Below are positions 1-4,377 of a stretch of 8,817 nt of DNA, piece after piece; within the stretch, counting starts at the first letter, position 1; every line of letters starts with the position of its first letter. The notes under the pieces are model-generated. The model was not told where the DNA came from. It did no database searches and was given only the letters and a program-made list of their open reading frames with translations. The position numbers and the translations under genes were made by a program. The DNA comes from Clostridia bacterium. Lineage in GTDB: Bacteria > Bacillota > Clostridia > Oscillospirales > CAG-272. The DNA lies in the NCBI GenBank assembly GCA_017960705.1, contig JAGCYR010000086.1, forward strand, positions 1 through 8,817, written 5' to 3'.

Positions 1-245
1 ACCAGGGCGCGGTTCAGATGCTCGCAGCATTGCGCCGCAAGGTAGATCCCCTTCCCTTTCAGTACCTCGTAAACGCCGCGGAAAACCTCGTCGGCGGTCT
101 CGGGCTTCGAGTCGGTGCCGATCCTTGCCCCCGTGATCTCGCTGGAGCTGCACCCCACGACGAAAAGATCGCCCGCCTTGAGTTTCGCTACCTCGACGAG
201 TTCCTCCGCCGCCTGTTAGACCTGTTCATAAACCGTTTTGCTCAT
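1..245 (-). pseudogene. UPF0340 / TIGR01440 (YwlG-like) gene, 5' part, with in-frame stop
   Basis: Translating from the ATG at 245 gives nine residues, then a TAA at 218-216, then an open frame running off the window edge. The downstream segment (AAEELVEVAKLKAGD, VVGCSSSEI, IGT, GIYLAAQCCEHLNRAL) matches my memory of the conserved UPF0340/TIGR01440 family (B. subtilis YwlG), whose function is not established. The ATG is credible: AAGGAGG lies 6 nt upstream, and the start lies 20 bp inside the end of the ECF gene, so translation is probably coupled. The residues before the TAA fit the family's first helix, and after it the first start-like codon is a GTG inside FVVG, too far in to give an intact domain. 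One substitution (CAA, GAA or AAA to TAA) would explain it. It is therefore a nonsense mutant or a sequencing error. The family call is fairly sure; the inactivation is less so because the 3' end is unseen. Confidence 0.72.
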
Positions 246-804
246 GCTCTTTCCTCCTTGAAAAGCCGCGCATTCCGTACAGCTTGAAAAAATCGGTTCT
301 GCTTAACAGTTCGATCACAAGATACGCGCCGGCGGCGCCGACGATCCCCTGCGCAATATTGCCGGGGACCCCCGCGACCGCGGCGGCGAAGCCCTCTCCG
401 ATGAACGCGGCTTCATAGAGGTAGTAGCCCGCGACCATCACGGTCTCCGAGACGACCGAGGCGATCATAAACCCGAGGCGCGGGCGGCTCTCCCCGTCCC
501 GTTTGACGCGCGCGGGGACGAGCGATACGACGAGCGCCATCGCCGCCTTGATGAGCAGCGTACCGGGAACGTAGACCGGATATCCGGCGAAGAGATCCGC
601 GAGCGCCGAACCGACGCCGGCGGCGATACTCCCGTAGAGCGGTCCGAGCAGCCAGCCCGAGAGAAGAACGGCGAGATCTCCGAGGTTCAGATACCCTTTG
701 GTCGGGGACGGGATCCGGACCGCCATCGTGAGAACGCAGGTGAACGCGATCATCACGGCGGCGGTCGTGATTTTGAGCAAGTGCCTGTTTGCGGTGGTTT
801 TCAT
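226..804 (-). CDS. ECF transporter S component (DUF1393/COG4720-like)
   Basis: This 192-residue, strongly hydrophobic protein has about six predicted membrane segments (roughly residues 11-30, 42-58, 60-78, 80-97, 110-130 and 145-167). The pattern is typical of ECF S components: an N-terminal AAVMIAFTCVLT helix, then P-x-KGYLNLGD and GPLYGSIAAGVGSALADL. S components bind a vitamin or metabolite at the membrane and work with a shared EcfT and two ATPases, none of which is in this window. The substrate cannot be read from sequence. Relatives have been predicted to carry hydroxymethylpyrimidine or pyridoxine-type compounds, and the position behind two PLP enzymes of sulfur metabolism makes a vitamin B6 or sulfur compound plausible, but that is inference. 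The start has an AAGGGA site about 8 nt upstream. It follows cysK after 63 bp containing a strong RNA hairpin, and its end overlaps the YwlG-like gene. Confidence 0.88.
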   Translation of the reverse strand: MKTTANRHLLKITTAAVMIAFTCVLTMAVRIPSPTKGYLNLGDLAVLLSGWLLGPLYGSIAAGVGSALADLFAGYPVYVPGTLLIKAAMALVVSLVPARVKRDGESRPRLGFMIASVVSETVMVAGYYLYEAAFIGEGFAAAVAGVPGNIAQGIVGAAGAYLVIELLSRTDFFKLYGMRGFSRRKEHEQNGL

Positions 805-828
805 TGTCTTTTCCCTTGATATACCTTT

Positions 829-856
829 CCCGACCCCCGGTTTCCCGGGGATCGGG
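829..856 (-). other. Intercistronic RNA hairpin with GAAA loop between cysK and the ECF gene
   Basis: In the minus-strand transcript, 12-nt arms (856-845 and 840-829) pair completely, using one U-G wobble, around a GAAA loop closed by G-C, which is a GNRA tetraloop. On the plus strand the wobble becomes a C-A mismatch and the loop is UUUC, so the structure suits the minus transcript. It begins 11 nt after the cysK stop. No U-run follows it on the minus strand (AAAGG instead), so it is not a normal intrinsic terminator. A T-rich run follows on the plus strand, but no plus-strand gene ends there. A likely role is an mRNA-stabilising or partial-termination element that sets the cysK to transporter expression ratio. 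Confidence 0.6.
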
Positions 857-867
857 CGTTTGTTTTT

Positions 868-1797
868 TCAGTCCGCGAAGAGCGGGGTGGAGAGGTAGCG
901 GTCGCCGGTATCGGGGAGCAGGACCACGATGGTCTTGCCCGCGTTCTCGGGACGCTTGGCGAGCTCGATCGCCGCAAACGCCGCGGCGCCGGAGGAGATC
1001 CCGACGAGGACCCCTTCCTTCTGCCCGATCTTCTTGCCGACGGCGAAGGCGTCTTCGTTCTGTACCGGGATGATCTCGTCGTAGATCTTGGTGTTCAGGA
1101 CGTCGGGGACGAAGCCCGCGCCGATACCCTGGATCTTGTGCGATCCGGCAACGCCGGTCGAGAGCACCGCGGAGGTCGCCGGCTCGACCGCGACCACCTT
1201 GACGGCGGGATTCTTCGACTTCAGGTATTCCCCGACGCCGGTCACGGTGCCGCCGGTGCCGACGCCCGCGACGAAGATATCGACCTTGCCGTCGGTGTCC
1301 TCCCAGATCTCGGGACCGGTCGTTTCGCGGTGCGCCTTCGGGTTGGCGGGGTTGACGAACTGACCGGGGATGAAACTGTTCGGGATCTCATCGGCGAGTT
1401 CGTTCGCCTTCGCGATCGCGCCCTTCATACCCTTCGCGCCCTCGGTCAGAACGATCTCGGCGCCGTACGCCTTGATGAGTTGACGGCGTTCGACCGACAT
1501 GGTCTCGGGCATAGTCAGGATCAGGCGGTAGCCCCTCGCCGCCGCGACCGACGCAAGCCCGATGCCGGTGTTGCCCGAGGTGGGCTCGATGATGACGGCG
1601 CCCGGTTTGAGTTTGCCCGACGCCTCGGCGTCGTCGATCATCGCCTTCGCGATTCTGTCTTTGACCGAGCCGGCGGGGTTGAAGTACTCGAGTTTGGCGA
1701 CGAGTTTTGCTTTGAGACCGAATTCCTTTTCGATATGGGTGAGCTCGAGCAGCGGCGTTTTGCCGATCAGCTGATCTGCGGAAGTATAGATAGACAT
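868..1797 (-). CDS. cysK: Cysteine synthase A (O-acetylserine sulfhydrylase)
   Basis: The 309-residue product is a PLP-dependent fold-type II enzyme making cysteine from O-acetylserine and sulfide in the cytoplasm. Landmarks in order: NPAGSVKDR at about 40-48 with Schiff-base Lys46; PTSGNTG at 72-78, the substrate loop; GVGTGGT at 178-184, the phosphate-binding glycine loop; KIQGIGAGFVP at 221-231; GISSGAA at 266-272, whose serine faces the PLP ring nitrogen; and GDRYLST at 298-304. Length is normal for the family. I chose the ATG at 1797 because AAAGGGA lies upstream at good spacing and MSIYTSADQLIG is a typical CysK N-terminus; an earlier in-frame start would add 23 unrelated residues reaching into metY. 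It follows metY after 40 bp with no terminator, so the two are cotranscribed. CysM or cystathionine beta-synthase is less likely given the length and motifs. Confidence 0.96.
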   Translation of the reverse strand: MSIYTSADQLIGKTPLLELTHIEKEFGLKAKLVAKLEYFNPAGSVKDRIAKAMIDDAEASGKLKPGAVIIEPTSGNTGIGLASVAAARGYRLILTMPETMSVERRQLIKAYGAEIVLTEGAKGMKGAIAKANELADEIPNSFIPGQFVNPANPKAHRETTGPEIWEDTDGKVDIFVAGVGTGGTVTGVGEYLKSKNPAVKVVAVEPATSAVLSTGVAGSHKIQGIGAGFVPDVLNTKIYDEIIPVQNEDAFAVGKKIGQKEGVLVGISSGAAAFAAIELAKRPENAGKTIVVLLPDTGDRYLSTPLFAD

Positions 1798-1837
1798 TGT
1801 TCTGTTCCCTTTCTTATCTGTTTTTTCGTTGTGTGAT

Positions 1838-3121
1838 TTACCGGATCGCGGCGAAGCCCTTTTCAAGGTCCGCGATGATATCGTCGATATGTTCTGTGCC
1901 GATCGAGAGCCGGATCGTGTTCGGGCGGATCCCCTGATCCAAAAGCTCCTCTTCGGAGAGCTGCGAGTGGGTGGTGGACGCCGGATGGATGACCAGGCTC
2001 TTCACGTCCGCGACATTGGCGAGCAGCGAGAAGATCTCGAGCGCGTCGATGAATTTCCACGCCTCTTCCCTGCCGCCCTTGATATCGAAGGTGAAGATCG
2101 AGCCGCCGCCGTTCGGGAAGTACCGTTCGTAGAGCGCGTGGTCGGGGTGTCCCTTGAGCGACGGGTGGTTGACCCGTTCGACCGAGGGGTGATTTGCGAG
2201 AAACTCGACTACCTTCTTGGTGTTCTCGACGTGCCGGTCCAGCCGGAGCGAGAGGGTCTCGACCCCCTGCAGGAGCAGGAACGCGTTGAAGGGCGAGATC
2301 GAGGCGCCGGTGTCGCGGAGCAGGATAGCGCGGATGAAGGTCACGAACGCGGCGGGTCCGACGGCGTCGTAGAAGGAAACGCCGTGGTAGCTCGGGTTCG
2401 GGGCGGCGATATTCGGGTACTTCCCGCTCGCCTTCCAGTCGAACTTACCGCCCTCGACGATGATCCCGCCGAGCGTGGTGCCGTGGCCGCCGAGGAACTT
2501 GGTCGCGGAATGGACCACGATATCGGCGCCGTGTTCGATCGGACGGATGAGGTAGGGGGTGCCGAAGGTGTTGTCGACGACCAGCGGGATACCGTGTTTG
2601 TGGGCGATCTTCGCCAGCGCGTCGATGTCGGGGATATCGCTGTTCGGGTTGCCGAGCGTCTCGGCGTAGAGGGCGCGGGTGTCGGGTTCGATCGCCCCTT
2701 CGACCTCCGCGAGATTGTGGATATCGACGAAGGTCGTTCTGATCCCGTACTGCGGGAGGGTGTGACCCAGCAGGTTGAAGCTGCCGCCGTAGATGGTCTT
2801 CTGCGCGACGATATGCCCGCCGTTCGCGGCAAGCGCCTCGACCGTATAGGTGATCGCCGCAGCGCCCGACGCCAGAGCCAGCGCCGCCGTGCCGCCCTCC
2901 AGCGCCGCAACGCGCTTTTCCAGCACGTCCTGGGTGGAGTTGGTCAGCCGTCCGTAGATGTTGCCCGCATCGGCAAGTCCGAAGCGGTCGGCGGCGTGTT
3001 GACTGTTGCGGAAGACGTAGGACGTGGTCTGATAGATCGGAACGGCGCGGGCGTCGGTCGCGGGGTCGGGCTGTTCCTGCCCGACGTGGAGCTGCAGGGT
3101 CTCGAATCTGTATTTACTCAT
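1838..3121 (-). CDS. metY: O-acetylhomoserine sulfhydrylase (homocysteine synthase)
   Basis: The 427-residue product is a Cys/Met-metabolism PLP enzyme (fold type I). It most likely converts O-acetylhomoserine and sulfide to homocysteine by direct sulfhydrylation. Visible landmarks: LQLHVGQEQPDPAT at 9-22 with RAVPIYQTTSYVF after it; YGRLTNST at 56-63; LASGAAA at 83-89; ETLGNPNSDIPDI at 154-166; VVDNTFGTPY at 181-190; and SATKFLGGHGTTLGG at 205-219 with the PLP lysine at 208. The C-terminus SLVIHPASTTH and RLSIGTEHIDDI is also characteristic. The length of about 427 and the internal insert (KASGKYPNIAAPNPSYHG) favour MetY over the shorter cystathionine gamma-synthase or beta-lyase. The start has AAGGAG 10 nt upstream. 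It is the first enzyme gene of the operon, downstream of a LysR-type operator, a promoter and an attenuator leader. A methionine gamma-lyase activity cannot be excluded from sequence. Confidence 0.95.
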   Translation of the reverse strand: MSKYRFETLQLHVGQEQPDPATDARAVPIYQTTSYVFRNSQHAADRFGLADAGNIYGRLTNSTQDVLEKRVAALEGGTAALALASGAAAITYTVEALAANGGHIVAQKTIYGGSFNLLGHTLPQYGIRTTFVDIHNLAEVEGAIEPDTRALYAETLGNPNSDIPDIDALAKIAHKHGIPLVVDNTFGTPYLIRPIEHGADIVVHSATKFLGGHGTTLGGIIVEGGKFDWKASGKYPNIAAPNPSYHGVSFYDAVGPAAFVTFIRAILLRDTGASISPFNAFLLLQGVETLSLRLDRHVENTKKVVEFLANHPSVERVNHPSLKGHPDHALYERYFPNGGGSIFTFDIKGGREEAWKFIDALEIFSLLANVADVKSLVIHPASTTHSQLSEEELLDQGIRPNTIRLSIGTEHIDDIIADLEKGFAAIR

Positions 3122-3162
3122 GGTTGGTATTCTCCTTACGTTTCGTTGTTCGGTCCGCTTTC

Positions 3163-3194
3163 AAAAATCACCCGGGGGCGTTTCGGCTCCCGGG
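3163..3194 (-). terminator. Intrinsic terminator (attenuator) in the metY leader
   Basis: On the minus strand, CCCGGG (3194-3189) pairs with CCCGGG (3176-3171). After an A-C mismatch there are two further pairs (GC with GC) and a short loop. TGA and five T (3167-3163) follow. It ends about 40 nt before the metY ATG, well after the promoter, so it would stop transcription inside the leader rather than after a gene. Its 5' arm is also half of a competing upstream pairing. Confidence 0.78.
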
Positions 3195-3287
3195 CAATCG
3201 GTCGATCTTATCGATCGTTTACGAGGCGCACACGCGGACCGTCGAACGCCCCGACCGTACAATCTGCCCGGGAGAGAAGCATTCGAC
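3187..3287 (-). promoter_or_regulatory. Alternative RNA pairings: protector and antiterminator of a cysteine attenuator
   Basis: Two mutually exclusive folds can be read. Antiterminator: CTCCCGGGCA at 3274-3265 is a perfect 10-nt complement of TGCCCGGGAG at 3196-3187, which contains the terminator's 5' arm; it is extended inward by CGGTCG (3257-3252) with CGACCG (3204-3199). Protector: GTCGAATGC (3287-3279) pairs with GCGTTCGAC (3249-3241) with one G-U, enclosing the antiterminator's first strand, plus a short inner CCCG/CGGG helix. The protector's 5' strand overlaps the second Cys codon of the leader ORF, so a ribosome paused at the Cys codons would cover it, free the antiterminator and let RNA polymerase continue into metY. 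The pairings are seen; the mechanism is inferred from known amino-acid attenuators. Confidence 0.72.
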
Positions 3288-3327
3288 AACACGTAAGATT
3301 CTGTTTTTTTGCATTGGTCGCAAACAT
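3208..3327 (-). CDS. Putative Cys-codon leader peptide of metY-cysK
   Basis: This 39-codon frame starts at an ATG at 3327, about 26 nt after the predicted transcription start, with AAAGGGG at about 9 nt spacing, and ends in TAA at 3210-3208. The peptide begins MFATNAKKQNLTCCRMLL and has tandem Cys codons 13 and 14 (TGTTGT, 3291-3286) and a third Cys at codon 23; the C-terminal part is basic and mixed with no membrane segment. It ends 11 nt before the terminator's 5' partner strand. It has the size, position and regulatory codons of an attenuator leader peptide, with charged tRNA-Cys as the sensed quantity. Polycysteine leader ORFs acting as cysteine attenuators are known in mycobacteria; I do not know of a description for this sequence type. 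A conserved C-terminal function of the peptide is also possible. A competing 31-codon frame from an ATG at 3314 lacks a ribosome-binding site. Confidence 0.68.
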   Translation of the reverse strand: MFATNAKKQNLTCCRMLLSRADCTVGAFDGPRVRLVNDR

Positions 3328-3359
3328 TTTCCTGCGCCCCTTTCGTTTTGGTTGTCACC

Positions 3360-3388
3360 ATTATACACCGGGGGGCGCCGTTTGTAAA
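3360..3388 (-). promoter_or_regulatory. Promoter of the metY-cysK operon
   Basis: On the minus strand, TTTACA (3388-3383) and TATAAT (3365-3360) are separated by exactly 17 bp, and a TG precedes the -10 box. Transcription should start near 3353, giving a leader of about 230 nt. Two LysR-type motifs lie directly upstream. Confidence 0.85.
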
Positions 3389-3403
3389 TAACGGGGTTTT
3401 TAT
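3388..3403 (-). promoter_or_regulatory. Possible LysR activation site beside the -35 box
   Basis: ATAA and TTAT half sites are separated by 8 bp and overlap the edge of the -35 box. The spacing is one base longer than in the upstream palindrome, as often seen for activation sites whose occupancy shifts on coinducer binding. Weak on its own; supported by the better site 23 bp upstream. Confidence 0.45.
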
Positions 3404-3410
3404 CGTCGGT

Positions 3411-3427
3411 GATAAGTAAAGGTTATC
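3411..3427 (-). promoter_or_regulatory. LysR-type operator (recognition site, T-N11-A)
   Basis: GATAA and TTATC form a perfect inverted repeat with a 7-bp spacer, containing the T-N11-A motif of LysR regulators (T3413, A3425). The centre (3419) lies near -66 relative to the predicted start, the classic recognition-site position. A second, looser ATAA-N8-TTAT at 3388-3403 is centred near -42 and touches the -35 box, as an activation site would. The LysR gene directly upstream is the obvious ligand. Confidence 0.7.
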
Positions 3428-3440
3428 GCAGGATCCCGCT

Positions 3441-4346
3441 TCAAAGTTCCTTATATTTTTTGAGTTCTTCGAGGTACGCTTCCCCGTAGCGGGAGAGCGC
3501 GCTACCCGATCGGACGATATAGCCGATGGTCAGGGGATCTTCCTCTTTCAGTTTGATCGCCACCAGCCCTTTTAAGATCGCGTCTTCTTCGGAGAGCATC
3601 CCGGAGCCGATCGAGTACCCGCCGAGCTCGGCGATCATCTCCATCGTGGTCGCGCGGTCGTCGCTCTTGATGGTCTTCTCGAACGCGTAGTCCGCCATCG
3701 CCTCCTCGGTCAGGTAGAAGTTGCCGTCCCCGGTCTGGTCGAACGAGATGCAGGGATAATCCTTCATCTCCTCGATCGAGATCTCGGTCCTGCCGGCGAA
3801 GGGGTGATTCTGCCAGACGTAGACGTAGGTCTCCCTGCGCATCAGGGGAGTGAACTCCAGACCGTTGTCGCGGAAGAGTTTCTTGATGACCGCCTCGTTC
3901 GAGCCGGAAAAAGACACGATCCCGACCTCGCTTTTGAGGGTCCCGACGTCGTCGAGCACCTCTTTGGTCTTGGTCTCGTGGATCGAGAAAACGTACTTTT
4001 CGGGTTTCAGCCGCTTGATGACGTCGGTGAACGCCCGCATCGCGAAATTGTAATGCTGGGTCGAGACCGAGAAGCGTTCCTTCCCGCTGTCGCGCGAAAG
4101 GTACCGATCCTCGACGATCGCGTACTGCCCGACGGCTTTCTTGGCGTAGTCGACGAACTCCCTGCCCTCGTCAGTGAGCGAGATCCCCTTGTTGGTGCGC
4201 TCGAAGATCAGGATCCCGAGCTCCTCCTCCAGTTCGCGGATGCTCGCGGAGAGCGCCGGCTGTGAAACGTAGAGCTTGGTCGACGCCTCCCGCATGGAGC
4301 ACGACCCCGCCACTTCCAGCACGTATTTCAGTTGGTTGATGTTCAT
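3441..4346 (-). CDS. LysR-type regulator, CmbR/FhuR-like, likely activator of metY-cysK
   Basis: The 301-residue product has a LysR winged helix at residues 1-60 (MNINQLKYVLEVAGSCSMREAS, then LYVSQPALSASIRELEEELG and TNKGISLTDEGREF), followed by a linker helix and a periplasmic-binding-protein-like effector domain at about 90-295. The STQHYNFAMRAF segment and overall length resemble CmbR/FhuR-type regulators of sulfur amino acid genes, which respond to O-acetylserine; that assignment is from memory. The start has AGAGGAA about 8 nt upstream. Unusually for LysR genes it is in tandem with, not divergent from, its target: metY lies 319 bp downstream behind a T-N11-A operator. No promoter is visible in the 31 bp separating it from the helicase stop, so it may depend on readthrough. 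Its RBS and first 22-23 codons are duplicated at 6560-6629. Confidence 0.92.
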   Translation of the reverse strand: MNINQLKYVLEVAGSCSMREASTKLYVSQPALSASIRELEEELGILIFERTNKGISLTDEGREFVDYAKKAVGQYAIVEDRYLSRDSGKERFSVSTQHYNFAMRAFTDVIKRLKPEKYVFSIHETKTKEVLDDVGTLKSEVGIVSFSGSNEAVIKKLFRDNGLEFTPLMRRETYVYVWQNHPFAGRTEISIEEMKDYPCISFDQTGDGNFYLTEEAMADYAFEKTIKSDDRATTMEMIAELGGYSIGSGMLSEEDAILKGLVAIKLKEEDPLTIGYIVRSGSALSRYGEAYLEELKKYKEL

Positions 4347-4348
4347 AG
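4279..4348 (-). repeat. 70-bp direct repeat, left copy (5' end of the intact LysR gene)
   Basis: Identical to 6560-6629 at 69 of 70 bases; the single difference is A4301 versus T6582, giving Cys16 here and Ser16 in the other copy. The repeat ends 2 bases upstream of the LysR ATG, after which similarity resumes over the shared TTCCTCT ribosome-binding complement with a 3-base gap. The repeats flank the helicase gene in the same orientation. Confidence 0.93.
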
Positions 4349-4377
4349 CGTTGTTCCTCTGATTCTCGTTTTCGCTC

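Noticed and set aside
829..860. Intrinsic terminator after cysK
   Set aside because: The U-run is on the wrong side for the minus strand, and the downstream ECF gene has operon-like spacing, so termination here is not supported.
3122..3353. T-box or SAM riboswitch in the metY leader
   Set aside because: I find no T-box GGTGGNACC-type motif with specifier loop and no S-box core; the leader is better explained by the Cys leader ORF and alternative hairpins.
3161..3361. A 66-codon minus-strand frame across the metY leader
   Set aside because: Its ATG lies at the end of the -10 box, upstream of the predicted transcription start, and it has no ribosome-binding site; the 39-codon frame at 3208-3327 is better placed.
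1829..3391. A 520-codon open frame on the plus strand opposite metY
   Set aside because: It is the antisense shadow of metY, whose GC-rich third positions keep the opposite strand open. The translation is rich in Arg, Asp, Val and Glu with no family motifs, and there is no ribosome-binding site.
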